Source of the DNA: Priestia flexa NBRC 15715
GTDB taxonomy: Bacteria > Bacillota > Bacilli > Bacillales > Bacillaceae_H
Assembly (NCBI RefSeq): GCF_001591565.1
Contig: NZ_BCVD01000020.1
Coordinates: 1-40,446, forward strand
DNA: 40,446 nt
Reading direction: 5' to 3'
Part shown: piece after piece, positions 8,451-17,733 of the stretch
How the letters are laid out: every line of letters starts with the position of its first letter
Numbering within the stretch: the stretch's first letter is position 1
The notes under the pieces: model-generated
Database searches by the model: none
Seen by the model: the letters and a program-made list of their open reading frames with translations, nothing else
What the model was told of the DNA's origin: nothing
Translations under genes and position numbers: made by a program

Positions 8451-9688
8451 CACCCCTTCACCTTCACTGCTCCCCATAGCTCAAGTGCTTTTTGTAGCGC
8501 TTCGTCATTTGTATCTTCTAAAGGCTGTCCAGCAAGCGTAGCATCAACTGCTGCACGGAATGCTTTTCCTCCACCGACTGCTCCATCTGGGTGACCGTGT
8601 ACGCCTCCGCCTGCGTTAATAATGCTATCCACACCGAAATCGGAAATAAGCTGCGGAACCATGCCTGGGTGGATACCTGCTGATGGAACCGGGAACGTTT
8701 GCTTATAGGTATGTAGCGGTCTTGTTACCTCGTACGTAATTCCAGCTGTATCTTCAAGCGGCATCGCGACGCTGCCGTACGGTGATGGGAATAGTGAAAA
8801 ATCTGCTCCAACAAGACGAAGTAATTTTCCTAGTAAAAGAGAATTTGAGAATCCATGAAATTCAGATGGTGTTAACGCACCGCTTACTGCTGGGTGAGCC
8901 ATGATTGGTAAGTTAATATCATCATCTTCGCGAAGAGCTTGTAGCACATCTAGTCCATATGCAAACACGTTAAACAATAGAGCATCGGCTCCGAGCTCCG
9001 CTGCTTTTCTAGCTTTCTCTTTTAAATCAAATGTACGCCCCGTTAAATTTACGGCATATAGCGTACGATGACCCATTTCTTTATATACTTCATCAAGAAC
9101 TTTTTTCCCTTCTGTAATACGCTTTTCGAACGGTGTTAGTTCGTTGTCAAATAGGATTTCGTCATCCTTTACAAGATCGACACCTCCAAGTGCTTGTGCC
9201 CGAAGCTGCTCCGTTAAATAATCCATATCACGCCCAATTACACCTTTAAAAATACTCATTACAAGAGGACGATCGTACACTTTTAGTTTCTCACGAATCC
9301 CTTCAATTCCAAAGCGTGGGCCAGGAAAAGCGGCTAATGCTTCTTGTGAAAACTCTAAATCTAATAATTTTACTTTTCCGTCTAATGATAGTTTTCCGAA
9401 AACAGTAACTAAAATAGCAGGTAAATCATTTGTATAGTTAGAAAGCGGATAACCAATTTTCACAATCGCTTGCTTTGTCGTTTGCTCTAAATAATTGTTG
9501 ACGCGATCGCAGTCTTCAAGTGGCGTAATGTCAACTACGCGCCCTTTGTGCTTTCTAAGTTGCTCCTGCTCAAGCTGAGGTAGATTTGTCCAAGAACCTA
9601 CCGTTAAGCCTAGAGCAATGCCTTCTGCTTTTTTTTCAAAGTTTCCTTTTTCATCATGTAATAAATAACTTGCAACGATTTCACTCAT
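8450..9688 (-). CDS. mtnW: 2,3-diketo-5-methylthiopentyl-1-phosphate enolase MtnW (RuBisCO-like protein)
   Basis: This RuBisCO-like protein tautomerises 2,3-diketo-5-methylthiopentyl-1-P to its enol, the substrate of MtnX, and does not fix CO2. The 412-residue protein keeps the metal-binding loop [10 protein letters not shown] with K174, the residue carbamylated in the family. The phosphate-binding C-terminal segment [17 protein letters not shown] is also visible. ATG at 9688 is chosen over an ATG 11 codons upstream because AAGGGAG precedes it and the family starts at this point ([10 protein letters not shown]). It is the first gene of mtnWXBD, controlled by the upstream SAM-I riboswitch. Confidence 0.95.
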   Translation of the reverse strand: MSEIVASYLLHDEKGNFEKKAEGIALGLTVGSWTNLPQLEQEQLRKHKGRVVDITPLEDCDRVNNYLEQTTKQAIVKIGYPLSNYTNDLPAILVTVFGKLSLDGKVKLLDLEFSQEALAAFPGPRFGIEGIREKLKVYDRPLVMSIFKGVIGRDMDYLTEQLRAQALGGVDLVKDDEILFDNELTPFEKRITEGKKVLDEVYKEMGHRTLYAVNLTGRTFDLKEKARKAAELGADALLFNVFAYGLDVLQALREDDDINLPIMAHPAVSGALTPSEFHGFSNSLLLGKLLRLVGADFSLFPSPYGSVAMPLEDTAGITYEVTRPLHTYKQTFPVPSAGIHPGMVPQLISDFGVDSIINAGGGVHGHPDGAVGGGKAFRAAVDATLAGQPLEDTNDEALQKALELWGAVKVKG

Positions 9689-9732
9689 TTGCTTCAAACT
9701 CCCTTGCTGTAAATTTCCCATCGTTACGAAAT

Positions 9733-9770
9733 AAAAAAGCCTCTTCTTGTGAGAAAGAAGAGGCTTTTTT
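9733..9770 (-). terminator. Riboswitch-controlled terminator before mtnW
   Basis: A 16-bp perfect stem (9733-9748 with 9755-9770, loop of six) ends in a T run between the SAM-I aptamer and the mtnW ribosome site. It is the expression platform of the S-box. When SAM is bound the terminator should form and stop transcription. Confidence 0.92.
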
Positions 9771-9776
9771 GCTCTC

Positions 9777-9884
9777 TTCTTATCTCTCAGCTACTGCTGC
9801 AAGATTTAGCACCGTGCTTAACAAAACGTTAAGTCGGTTGCCGGGCTTCACAGGGCTAGTCCCTCCACCTACTCTTAATAAGAA
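9777..9884 (-). ncRNA. SAM-I riboswitch (S-box) controlling mtnWXBD
   Basis: The minus-strand leader carries the S-box consensus: P1 arms TTCTTAT (9884-9878) and ATAAGAA (9783-9777), AAGAGTAGGTGGAGGGACTA with the kink-turn half, GCCCTGTGAAGCCCGGCAACC, then GCACGGTGCTAAATC. P3 has an ordinary short CTTAAC/GTTAAG stem. The aptamer is about 108 nt, a standard size. The rest of 9885-9980 is AT-rich promoter region with a TATACAAT-like -10 at about 9897-9904 but no clear -35. Confidence 0.95.
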
Positions 9885-9980
9885 AATTGCTATTTATATT
9901 GTATAATCGATTTTCACGCTAATCGTATTCATCAAAAATATGTGTTTATGAATCAACAACTTCTTACATATTAAGCCAAC

Positions 9981-11177
9981 TCAAAAAGAATTGTCAACGT
10001 ATTTTTTGAATAAATTTAATTTAGCAATTCGATCAACCGCTTCTTTCAGTCGATCTTCATCGGTTAATAAACCTACGCGCACATAGCCTTCTCCGTATTC
10101 ACCAAACCCAATTCCAGGAGCAACAACGACGTGTGCTTTTTCAAGTAACAAATCAGAAAATTCTTCTGATGTATAGCTTTTGGGAACCGGCAACCACGCA
10201 AAAAACGACCCTGGTGGGGCTTCAACGTCCCATCCGATTTCACGCAGTCCATGAATGAGAACCTGGCGACGAGATTCATAGCGTTCGACTAGTTCATCTA
10301 CGCAGTTCTGTGACTCTAGTAAAGCAACCGCGGCTGCTTGCTGTATTCCGCTAAATACACTTACAAATAAGTGATCTTGTAAAAGATTAATCGCTTCAAT
10401 AACGCTTTCGTTTCCAACAGCAAAACCGATGCGCCACCCCGCCATATTATACGTTTTGGATAGCGTATAAATTTCAATGCCCACTTCTTTGGCACCTGGA
10501 GTTTGCAGAAAACTAATGGGCTTTTGACCGTCAAACCCAATTGCGCCGTACGCAAAGTCATGTACAATGCACGTATCGTACTGGCGAGCAAATTCAACCG
10601 TTTTTTCGAAAAATGATGCCGTAGCTACTGCGCCGGTCGGATTATTTGGGTAGTTTAAAAACATGAGCTTAGCTTTTTGCTTCACTTCTTCGCTTATTTC
10701 CTCGTAAACTGGTAAAAAATCATTCTCTTTTTTCAAGGGCATAGCTTCCATTTTCGCTCGTGCTAGCTCCACTCCTGACCAATAGTCTGGGTAACCTGGG
10801 TCGGGCACTAAAACTGTATCTCCAGGGTTAAGTAAACACTGAGGAATTTCTACTAACCCAGCTTTGCCTCCAAACAAAATAGCGACTTCTTTTTCGGGAT
10901 TTAGCTGGACACCGTATTCTCTTTCGTAAAACGCTGCTGCCGCTTTTTTCAAAAAAGCTTGTCCGCGAAACGGTGAGTACTTGTGGTAGTTTGGATTTTC
11001 ACTCGCGTCTTGAAGTGCCTTGACAATATGAGGGGGCGTTGGCTGATCTGGGTTTCCTTGCCCTAAATTAATCACATCATGCCCTTCTTTTATTACTTTT
11101 GCAACTTTGCTAACAAGGGATGCAAAAAATTGTTTCGGTAAACTCTTCAATAGTTCTGATTGTTCAAACTGCTTCAT
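9981..11177 (-). CDS. mtnE: Methionine salvage aminotransferase MtnE
   Basis: This fold-type I, PLP-dependent aminotransferase of 398 residues transfers an amino group, usually from glutamine, to 2-oxo-4-methylthiobutyrate and so regenerates methionine. Visible features are GQGNPDQPTPPHIV (about 41-54), LNYPNNPTGAV near 176 (substrate carboxylate and PLP contacts), and the Schiff-base lysine K241 in YTLSKTYNMAGWRIGF. An arginine in YVRVGLL near 368 should bind the substrate carboxylate. It is transcribed alone from a TTTACA-17-TATTAT promoter, divergent from mtnU, and has no S-box of its own. Neighbours make MtnE much more likely than a general aspartate aminotransferase. Confidence 0.9.
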   Translation of the reverse strand: MKQFEQSELLKSLPKQFFASLVSKVAKVIKEGHDVINLGQGNPDQPTPPHIVKALQDASENPNYHKYSPFRGQAFLKKAAAAFYEREYGVQLNPEKEVAILFGGKAGLVEIPQCLLNPGDTVLVPDPGYPDYWSGVELARAKMEAMPLKKENDFLPVYEEISEEVKQKAKLMFLNYPNNPTGAVATASFFEKTVEFARQYDTCIVHDFAYGAIGFDGQKPISFLQTPGAKEVGIEIYTLSKTYNMAGWRIGFAVGNESVIEAINLLQDHLFVSVFSGIQQAAAVALLESQNCVDELVERYESRRQVLIHGLREIGWDVEAPPGSFFAWLPVPKSYTSEEFSDLLLEKAHVVVAPGIGFGEYGEGYVRVGLLTDEDRLKEAVDRIAKLNLFKKYVDNSF

Positions 11178-11218
11178 GTGAACACCTTCTCAAAAAATTC
11201 TTGAAATTCTAGTCACAA

Positions 11219-11247
11219 ATAATATATTGTAATAGTCAACTTGTAAA
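11219..11247 (-). promoter_or_regulatory. Sigma-A-type promoter of mtnE
   Basis: On the minus strand TTTACA (11247-11242), 17 bases, then TATTAT (11224-11219) lie about 42 bases before the mtnE ATG. No riboswitch follows it. Confidence 0.6.
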
Positions 11248-11284
11248 GTCATTTTTATAAAATAAATCAGGATGGTGAAGTTTA

Positions 11285-12067
11285 ATGAGCTTAAAAGTAG
11301 CGTGTTTGCAACTTGATCTTGCATTTGGAAACCCTAAAAAAAATTACGAGCATGCTGAAAAAAAAATGAAGGAAGCACTGCTTGAATCTCCAGATATTCT
11401 TATACTGCCAGAACTTTTTGATACGGCTTATGATTTACAGAACCTCGACGCTATCGCGGACTCAGAAGGTAAGCAAGCGACTAGCTTTTTCTCTGCTTTC
11501 GCCAAAACACACAGCGTGAACATCATCGCTGGATCAGTTGCTAAGAAAACAAAAAGCGGCGTTACGAATACAATGTATGTCTTTAATCGTGAAGGCCAGG
11601 AGGTCTCGCAATATAACAAGCTACACTTATTTAAGCTGATGAATGAGCACTTATTTCTACAACCAGGTGAAACCAAAAACATCTTTACGCTTGAAAACTC
11701 ATTATGCGCAGGCGTTATTTGCTATGATATTCGCTTTCCAGAATGGATTCGCGTTCATACAAGCGCAGGTGCAGAACTCCTTTTTGTGGTTGCTCAGTGG
11801 CCCAAGCCAAGACTTGCTCACTGGAAAGCACTTCTGGTAAGCAGAGCCATTGAAAATCAATGCTACGTGGTTGCCTGCAACCGCTCTGGAGACGATCCAG
11901 CTAACACATTTGCTGGTCATTCGTTAATCATTGACCCTTGGGGAGAAATTATTGCAGAAGCAGGTGAAAATGAAGAAATACTAACAGCAGACGTTGATTT
12001 ATCAACCGTAAAGGCAATCCGAGAACAAATTCCGGTCTTTACAGATCGTCGCACAGAATTTTATTAA
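11285..12067 (+). CDS. mtnU: Carbon-nitrogen hydrolase MtnU, probable omega-amidase
   Basis: A 260-residue nitrilase-superfamily amidase. MtnU-like enzymes hydrolyse 2-oxoglutaramate, the by-product when glutamine donates the amino group in the MtnE reaction, which makes the transamination irreversible. The catalytic triad is visible: the glutamate in ILPELFDTAY (E42), the lysine in YNKLHLFKLM and the cysteine in AGVICYDIRFPEW. The gene is divergent from mtnE and precedes the mtnK S-box. GGATGGTGA before the ATG is a modest ribosome site. The omega-amidase activity is inferred from family and position. Confidence 0.87.
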   Translation: MSLKVACLQLDLAFGNPKKNYEHAEKKMKEALLESPDILILPELFDTAYDLQNLDAIADSEGKQATSFFSAFAKTHSVNIIAGSVAKKTKSGVTNTMYVFNREGQEVSQYNKLHLFKLMNEHLFLQPGETKNIFTLENSLCAGVICYDIRFPEWIRVHTSAGAELLFVVAQWPKPRLAHWKALLVSRAIENQCYVVACNRSGDDPANTFAGHSLIIDPWGEIIAEAGENEEILTADVDLSTVKAIREQIPVFTDRRTEFY

Positions 12068-12076
12068 ATTTCGCTG

Positions 12077-12105
12077 TTGACATCCAAAAATTCACATGAT
12101 ACGAT
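12077..12105 (+). promoter_or_regulatory. Sigma-A promoter of mtnKA
   Basis: Consensus TTGACA (12077-12082) and TACGAT (12100-12105) with exactly 17 bases between them lie about 50 bases before the S-box aptamer. This is the best sigma-A promoter match seen in the window. Confidence 0.85.
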
Positions 12106-12159
12106 GTTCTCCAGAAGTTACTAATAAGTCAAACAAATCAAAATTAAATAATATCTTTA

Positions 12160-12327
12160 CTCTTATCAAGAGTTGGCTGAGGGATTTGGCCCTATGACGC
12201 CCAGCAACCGACCGTAATACCATTGTGAAATGGAGCGCAGCTTTTTAGCGCTATAAAACAATTCGTTGTTTTATGAAGGCACGGTGCTAATTCCAACAGA
12301 AAGAGAAATCTTTCTGGCAGATAAGAG
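12160..12327 (+). ncRNA. SAM-I riboswitch (S-box) controlling mtnKA, with an expanded P3
   Basis: P1 pairs CTCTTATC (12160-12167) with GATAAGAG (12320-12327). Between them are the kink-turn/P2 region (GGCTGAGGGATTTGGCCCTATGACGCCC), GCAACCG, GCACGGTGCTAATTCC and a P4 stem AGAAAGA/TCTTTCT. At 168 nt it is well over the usual length because P3, closed by ACCG/CGGT, holds three abutting hairpins at 12220-12233, 12234-12252 and 12253-12274. Confidence 0.95.
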
Positions 12328-12342
12328 GTTTGAATGACAATC

Positions 12343-12374
12343 AAGCCTCTTTCACTCACCGAAAGAGGCTTTTA
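12343..12374 (+). terminator. Riboswitch-controlled terminator before mtnK
   Basis: The 11-bp stem AAGCCTCTTTC / GAAAGAGGCTT is followed by TTTA. Its 5' arm can instead pair with AAGAGGTTT (12323-12331), which overlaps the 3' arm of P1, the usual S-box antiterminator logic. Confidence 0.9.
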
Positions 12375-12424
12375 TATGATTTAAAAGCCTCCGGTATACT
12401 TATTTTTTATGGAGGTAGATAACG

Positions 12425-13597
12425 ATGACAACAACAACTTATACATATGAGCCACTAAATGAAATTACAGCGATTAGACTTGTGAAACAGCTGAAGTTAT
12501 TTTCGGAAAGTGAAGCTCTTACAGCTCGTGAAATTGGTGATGGCAATTTAAACCTTGTTTTTCATATTGTGAACGACCAAACCAACAAGTCCATTATTGT
12601 AAAGCAGGCTCTTCCTTATGCGAAAGTTGTAGGAGAAAGCTGGCCTTTATCACTCAAGCGCGCAACGATTGAAAGCAATGCGCTCAAACAGTTTGGCAGC
12701 TTAACACCCGAACTCGTTCCAGACGTTTATTATCATGATGAAAACTTAGCTGTTACGGTCATGGAAGACCTGTCTCACCTAACAATTTCTCGTACAGGAT
12801 TAATCCAAGGAGAAACATACCCACTTCTTTCAGAACATATCGGTAGATTTTTAGCTCATATTGCATTTGAGACGTCTGACTTTGCGATTAAGCCACAGGA
12901 GAAAAAAGAGCTGGTTGCTCAATATATTAACCCTGATTTATGCAATATTACAGAAGACTTAGTGTTTACAGATCCGTTTTTTGATTACAATACAAATGAA
13001 TTTGAAGAAACGCTTCGAAGCGATGTAGAAAACTTATGGACAGATGAAGAAGCTAAGCTTGAAGTAGCTAAGCTTAAACAAAAGTTTTTAACAAGTAGCC
13101 AAACGCTTGTACACGGTGACCTGCATACGGGTAGTATTTTTGCTAGTGAGCGCGAAACAAAAGTTATTGATCCTGAGTTTGCGTTTTATGGGCCCTTTGG
13201 CTTTGACTTAGGACAGTTTGTTGCCAATCTTCTGCTTAACACCTTGTCTCGTCCTGCTCAAAAACGCAGTGTACTTTTGGATCATATCACCAAAACGTGG
13301 GATGTTTTCCAAACAACATGGAACAAACTTTGGGTTGAGTCTAAAGTGGAACCGTTCGTTAAAAATCCAAACTATTCCGACTATATCTTACAACAAACGT
13401 GGACCGATGCTGTTGGCTACGCGGGGTGCGAGTTAATTCGACGTACAATTGGATTGGCGCACGTAGTAGATATTGATTCATTGCCTGATGAAGAGCGCTT
13501 AAACGCTCAAAAAGCAGCTCTTCGTTTAGGACGTTATTTACTAACTCATCAAACAGAAATTAGTGCACATGATTTTAAGAACTTGATTGAAGAATGA
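12425..13597 (+). CDS. mtnK: 5-methylthioribose kinase MtnK
   Basis: MtnK phosphorylates methylthioribose with ATP to 5-methylthioribose-1-phosphate, committing salvaged or imported methylthioribose to methionine synthesis. The 390-residue protein has the aminoglycoside-phosphotransferase/choline kinase fold. The ATP-site lysine is in [10 protein letters not shown] near residue 60, the catalytic HGDLHTGSI has D232, and the metal-binding [15 protein letters not shown] follows near 250. GGAGGT precedes the ATG. It is first in mtnK-mtnA, 12 bases before mtnA, under the second S-box. Confidence 0.95.
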   Translation: MTTTTYTYEPLNEITAIRLVKQLKLFSESEALTAREIGDGNLNLVFHIVNDQTNKSIIVKQALPYAKVVGESWPLSLKRATIESNALKQFGSLTPELVPDVYYHDENLAVTVMEDLSHLTISRTGLIQGETYPLLSEHIGRFLAHIAFETSDFAIKPQEKKELVAQYINPDLCNITEDLVFTDPFFDYNTNEFEETLRSDVENLWTDEEAKLEVAKLKQKFLTSSQTLVHGDLHTGSIFASERETKVIDPEFAFYGPFGFDLGQFVANLLLNTLSRPAQKRSVLLDHITKTWDVFQTTWNKLWVESKVEPFVKNPNYSDYILQQTWTDAVGYAGCELIRRTIGLAHVVDIDSLPDEERLNAQKAALRLGRYLLTHQTEISAHDFKNLIEE

Positions 13598-13609
13598 AAG
13601 GAGCCCAAC

Positions 13610-14656
13610 ATGACACACACTCTTACACTCCCTCGTTCAGTTGAATGGAAGGAAACGTTTATTTCACTGCTTGACCAGCAGCTATTACCAAACACAGTTG
13701 AATATATTAAGCTACATACTTTACAAGACGTATGGGACGCTATCGTTACGCTAAAAGTACGAGGGGCACCTGCAATCGGCATTACCGCAGCGTTTGGCTT
13801 AGCGCTTTCGCTTCAAAACTACGATGTACAGACGATTGAAGAATTCAAAAAAAAGCTGCAGGCCGACAAAGAATTTTTGGCGAGTTCTCGCCCAACAGCC
13901 GTCAACTTATTTTGGGCGTTAGAACGCGTAGTAAACAGCATCAATAACGCCATTTCCATAAATGAGGCTAAAACACTTGTTATTCATGAAGCGATTCAAA
14001 TTCAAGCGGAAGATGAAGCCACCTGCTACCGCATAGGTGATTATGCATTATCGCTGTTTAATAAACACGATCGTGTTATGACAATTTGTAATGCTGGCTC
14101 GATTGCCACAGCATATTATGGAACTGCTTTAGCGCCTTTTCATATTTCAAAAGAGCGTGATATTCCGCTGAAAGTATTTGCGTGCGAGACACGCCCCGTT
14201 CTCCAAGGGTCACGCTTAACAGCATGGGAGCTTCAAAAATCAGGCGTAGATGTGACACTTATCACAGATAGTATGGCTGCACATACCATTAAAACAAAAG
14301 GGATTAATGCCATTATTGTCGGAGCTGACCGTATTGCAGCTAACGGTGACACTGCTAATAAAATTGGAACATATGGGCTTGCACTTTTAGCAAAAGCATT
14401 TAATATTCCGTTTTATGTAGCAGCTCCAAAATCAACGTTTGATTTATCGATCGCATCAGGAGCAGAAATTCCAATTGAAGAGCGCTCTGCAAAGGAAATT
14501 ACGCATATCGGTGATGTACAAGTTGCTCCAGACAATATTTCTGTTTATAACCCGGCATTTGACGTTACGCCAAGTGAATTCATTACAGCCATCATCACAG
14601 AGCATGGCATTATTCACTCACCTTCTGTCGATACAATTAAACTCGTACTAAACTAA
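13610..14656 (+). CDS. mtnA: S-methyl-5-thioribose-1-phosphate isomerase MtnA
   Basis: MtnA isomerises the aldose 5-methylthioribose-1-P to the ketose 5-methylthioribulose-1-P for MtnB. The 348-residue protein belongs to the eIF2B-alpha/beta/delta-like family. It shows [16 protein letters not shown] near residue 50, the catalytic cysteine C160 in [10 protein letters not shown], and the catalytic aspartate D240 in [19 protein letters not shown], at the same numbers as in the B. subtilis enzyme. AAAGGAG precedes the ATG. A strong terminator closes the operon. Confidence 0.95.
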   Translation: MTHTLTLPRSVEWKETFISLLDQQLLPNTVEYIKLHTLQDVWDAIVTLKVRGAPAIGITAAFGLALSLQNYDVQTIEEFKKKLQADKEFLASSRPTAVNLFWALERVVNSINNAISINEAKTLVIHEAIQIQAEDEATCYRIGDYALSLFNKHDRVMTICNAGSIATAYYGTALAPFHISKERDIPLKVFACETRPVLQGSRLTAWELQKSGVDVTLITDSMAAHTIKTKGINAIIVGADRIAANGDTANKIGTYGLALLAKAFNIPFYVAAPKSTFDLSIASGAEIPIEERSAKEITHIGDVQVAPDNISVYNPAFDVTPSEFITAIITEHGIIHSPSVDTIKLVLN

Positions 14657-14701
14657 AAAAAAGAGAGAATCTCAGGTTACAATGTGATTCTCTCTTTTTT
14701 G
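14655..14701 (+). terminator. Terminator of mtnKA
   Basis: The 15-bp stem AAAAAAGAGAGAATC / GATTCTCTCTTTTTT has a 14-base loop and starts at the mtnA stop codon. Confidence 0.9.
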
Positions 14702-14797
14702 CTTTGTAACATAAATGTAACAGTAATTTATCATCTACCTACATATATTATAGTTAGTTTTATCATGTTAAGCGAAATCTGTATAGGAGGGGTAGCT

Positions 14798-14989
14798 ATG
14801 ACCAAACAAGAACATCCCGACTCAACCTGTAAAAAGCGAAAGCAGCGGGCACGAAAGGAGCAATTTCAGCTTTTAGATGTTACAAATCAAACCATTCAGC
14901 AAGATCATTCAGACGAAACGTTCACGTCTGTAGATGGTGTATTTGTACAAGGGGAAGGATGGAAGCTAGAGAACGATGATGAAGCCTAG
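14798..14989 (+). CDS. Small hydrophilic protein of unknown function (63 residues)
   Basis: I do not recognise this family. The frame opens at 14684 inside the mtnA terminator, but ATG at 14798 has AGGAGGGG 6 bases before it and defines a soluble 63-residue product. It has a basic first third (CKKRKQRARKEQ) and an acidic end (ENDDEA), with no membrane segment. The upstream 95 bases are AT-rich with a TATTAT element near 14748. The stop lies 5 bases from the stop of the convergent ogt gene, with no terminator between them. A small protein between mtnA and ogt would agree with B. subtilis gene order, but I infer no function. Confidence 0.65.
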   Translation: MTKQEHPDSTCKKRKQRARKEQFQLLDVTNQTIQQDHSDETFTSVDGVFVQGEGWKLENDDEA

Positions 14990-14994
14990 CAGCG

Positions 14995-15507
14995 CTACGC
15001 TAATACAACCTTTCCGTTTGCTACTTGTATTCCTTCTAACGTTAAAAGCTTCTCTTTTAAATGAACCTGTGCTCCTGCATAGCCAGTTAAATCTTTTGAT
15101 GCGCCAACAACACGATGACAAGGTAAAAAGATAGGTAGACGGTTTCTACGATTTGCTTGTCCTACGGCACGAACAGCTTTTGGCTGTCCAATCATACTTG
15201 CTAACTGTTTATAGGAAATGACTTCTCCATATGGTATGGTTTTAAGTTCTTTCCACACCTTTTGCTGAAAAGCCGTTCCTGTTATTTCTAACGGAAGATC
15301 AAAGTTTTGCCGCGTTTGAACTACATACTCATGTAGCTGCTTTGTCGCTTCTTTAATATATTCATGATTTTCGAGCAAAGTGGCCGTTCCCTTTGTTTGT
15401 AACATCAACTCATCAAAAGAAAAGAATAAACCGGAAATCCCTTTATCAGAACATGTAACATACACATGTTCATTGTCAAACAGCGGAATGCTTCCATAGT
15501 AATTCAT
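14995..15507 (-). CDS. ogt: Methylated-DNA--protein-cysteine methyltransferase
   Basis: This 170-residue DNA-repair protein moves the methyl group from O6-methylguanine to its own cysteine and is then used up. The acceptor is C130 in LPCHRVVGASKDLTGYAG. Typical helix-turn-helix residues VWKELKTIPYGEVISYKQLA and the RAVGQANRRNRLPI DNA-contact arginine region precede it. There is no fused Ada-type zinc domain, so this is the constitutive Ogt type rather than AdaB. GAGAGGAG precedes the ATG, 13 bases after the kinE-like gene, so the two are probably cotranscribed, as in the kinE-ogt neighbourhood of B. subtilis. Confidence 0.93.
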   Translation of the reverse strand: MNYYGSIPLFDNEHVYVTCSDKGISGLFFSFDELMLQTKGTATLLENHEYIKEATKQLHEYVVQTRQNFDLPLEITGTAFQQKVWKELKTIPYGEVISYKQLASMIGQPKAVRAVGQANRRNRLPIFLPCHRVVGASKDLTGYAGAQVHLKEKLLTLEGIQVANGKVVLA

Positions 15508-15520
15508 CGTTTTCTCCTCT

Positions 15521-17683
15521 CTATTGTACTTGGGAAACGGGTAACGTCACATGAAATGTTGTTCCGACCCCTAACTCACTTTCTACTTCAATATATCCCT
15601 TATGTTCTTCTACTATCTTATAAGACACCATCAGTCCAAGTCCAGTTCCTTTTTCTTTTGTGGTATAAAACGGTTCTCCTAGCTTACGAATTCGCTCTGG
15701 GGGCATGCCTTCTCCTTCATCATGAATGGATACTCTCATATAGCGATTGTTAAGATGCTTGACCTCTATGGAGATTACCCCTCCACCCTTCATCGCTTCA
15801 ATTGCATTTTTAATTACATTAATAAACACTTGTTTTAGCTGATGAGGCTCACAATAAACCTTTGACAATGATGGATCGAAGTCTGTTTCAAATTGAACAT
15901 TTTCAAGTAAAGCTTGAGCATTCAATAAATCAATCGTCTCTTGTACGATGACGGCTAGTGATTTCTCTTCAAATTTAGTTGCTTGTGGCTTAGCTAATAC
16001 TAAAAACTCTGTAATAATTGATTCAATTCGCTGCAGTTCAGACGTAATAATATCAAAATAAAGCGAATGACCTTCTTTCATGCTATCTTCAAGTAGCTGA
16101 ATAAAACCTTTTAATGCGGTCATTGGATTTCTTATTTCATGCGCAATGCCAGCTGCAAGCTGCCCTACTACTTGAAGCGTATCCGATTTCCGAATTTGCT
16201 CCTCCATTTGCTTTTTCTCCGTTACATCGCGAATAATTGTCATGTATAGGCCTGGTAAAATACCTTTTTTCGTCGAAAACTCAATTTGCTTCACTTTACC
16301 GCTAGCTGTTTTATACTGAATGTCTCCTTCTCCTTCACCTTTGCTCTCAATCGTAGCCTTATGCTCAATGACTAAATCAAAGTTAGAGGATGATAAAAAC
16401 ATTTCCATCGTTTGGGAACAAATGTCTTCCTTCGTTTGTTCTAAAATTTCACAAGCAAGCTCATTAACATCAATGATCTGCTGCTCTCCGTCCCATAAGA
16501 TTAAGCCATCTATGGAACCATCAAAGATTTTACGAAACTTTTGTTCATTATTCCGAAGTTCTTGCTCCATTTTGGTTCGCTCGCTGATATTGCGAAAAAT
16601 GGTTAAATGATAGCCTTCAATAATGCCTTTTTTCCCTGTAAACTCAAGCTCTTTTTCTTCTCCGTTTGGCATATAAAAGGTAAGCTCTTCCCGAATCTCT
16701 TCCTGCTCAATAAATTGATAATAAAGCTTCCATACGTGACGATCTTTTTTATTAATAAACGTTTGAAGATTTGTGCCGATTAGTTCTTCTAAGGGTAGTT
16801 CAAATGTCCTAGAAGAAGCTGCGTTAGCATTTACAATTACCCCGTCATGACGCCAAATTAAAATAGCTTCAATTGCATCTTCAAAAATGGCTCGAAAATT
16901 TTTCTCACTTCGCAACAATTTCTGCTCCATTCTTCTTTTTTCCGTTACGTCACGCATAATTGACATATAGTAACGACTATAAATATTTGCGGTTGTCGTG
17001 AATTCAAAAAAAGTTATGTCTCCATTTTTAAGCTTAATCGGAAGTTCTCCGCTCGCTTTTCCTTGCTGCTGAAGAAGGCGCCATAATTTTTTTAGCTTAT
17101 AGTGATAAGCAGGCTCAACTAATTCTGTTAACGTTTTTGTTAATAAGTATTCTTTTGGAAAATTCAACCGGTCACAAAACGATGGATTGACATCAATCAG
17201 CTGCCCTGCTCGATCAAAAATGACAATCCCATCAACCGCTTCGTTGAATACGTCCATAAACATATGCTGACTCAAAAAGCGTTCGTTCTCCACCATTTTT
17301 TGTGCTGTAATGTCACGGAAAGTACAAATCTTACTGCCAGAGGCTTCGCTTCGTTGTTCGCACGTAAACTCTACATATTTTACGATGCCATTTTGCAAGC
17401 TCATTGTACCTTTATAAGTAAACTTCTGATTTTCTACTAGCTTTGGATAATAATCATTGATGACATCATACGGAAACAACATAAGAAAGTCTTTTAATTG
17501 ATATGCAATCAGTTCATCATAATGTTTGTCAAATAACTGACTGGCTGCTTCATTAACATGCTGAACGCAAAAATTCTCGTCAAATACAATAATTGCATCT
17601 GAAACTGCATTAAAAATGGCACGCAACTGCTTTATTTCTTCGTGTTGGTCTTGTTCAATCGGTAGTTGCCGATGTGGAGCCAT
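15521..17683 (-). CDS. kinE: KinE-like multi-PAS sensor histidine kinase (sporulation kinase type)
   Basis: The 720-residue kinase has no membrane segment. It carries four tandem PAS domains (about 20-125, 140-245, 265-375 and 385-495, each with a D/W-x-N-x-A/S core such as VNEAASQLF). After them come a HisKA domain with phospho-acceptor H515 in GIAHEIRNPMTALKGFIQ and a C-terminal HATPase domain (IKNAIEAMKGG, DEGEGMPPE, GTGLGLMVSYKIVEEHKG). The HEIRNPLT/MT signature is that of KinA-KinE, which phosphorylate Spo0F and feed the sporulation phosphorelay. AGGAGG precedes the ATG. No response regulator is adjacent, as expected for a phosphorelay kinase. Identity as KinE rests on architecture, size (B. 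subtilis KinE is about 738) and the ogt/mtn neighbourhood. Confidence 0.8.
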   Translation of the reverse strand: MAPHRQLPIEQDQHEEIKQLRAIFNAVSDAIIVFDENFCVQHVNEAASQLFDKHYDELIAYQLKDFLMLFPYDVINDYYPKLVENQKFTYKGTMSLQNGIVKYVEFTCEQRSEASGSKICTFRDITAQKMVENERFLSQHMFMDVFNEAVDGIVIFDRAGQLIDVNPSFCDRLNFPKEYLLTKTLTELVEPAYHYKLKKLWRLLQQQGKASGELPIKLKNGDITFFEFTTTANIYSRYYMSIMRDVTEKRRMEQKLLRSEKNFRAIFEDAIEAILIWRHDGVIVNANAASSRTFELPLEELIGTNLQTFINKKDRHVWKLYYQFIEQEEIREELTFYMPNGEEKELEFTGKKGIIEGYHLTIFRNISERTKMEQELRNNEQKFRKIFDGSIDGLILWDGEQQIIDVNELACEILEQTKEDICSQTMEMFLSSSNFDLVIEHKATIESKGEGEGDIQYKTASGKVKQIEFSTKKGILPGLYMTIIRDVTEKKQMEEQIRKSDTLQVVGQLAAGIAHEIRNPMTALKGFIQLLEDSMKEGHSLYFDIITSELQRIESIITEFLVLAKPQATKFEEKSLAVIVQETIDLLNAQALLENVQFETDFDPSLSKVYCEPHQLKQVFINVIKNAIEAMKGGGVISIEVKHLNNRYMRVSIHDEGEGMPPERIRKLGEPFYTTKEKGTGLGLMVSYKIVEEHKGYIEVESELGVGTTFHVTLPVSQVQ

Positions 17684-17733
17684 GCCACATCCTCCTTTCT
17701 AAACTCTTTCTTCCTATCAAAAGACAAAGCTAT

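Noticed and set aside
12160-12374. T-box leader instead of S-box before mtnK
   Set aside because: The T-box motif (TGGNACCGCG) is absent, while P1, GCAACC and CACGGTGCTAATTCC are diagnostic for SAM-I.
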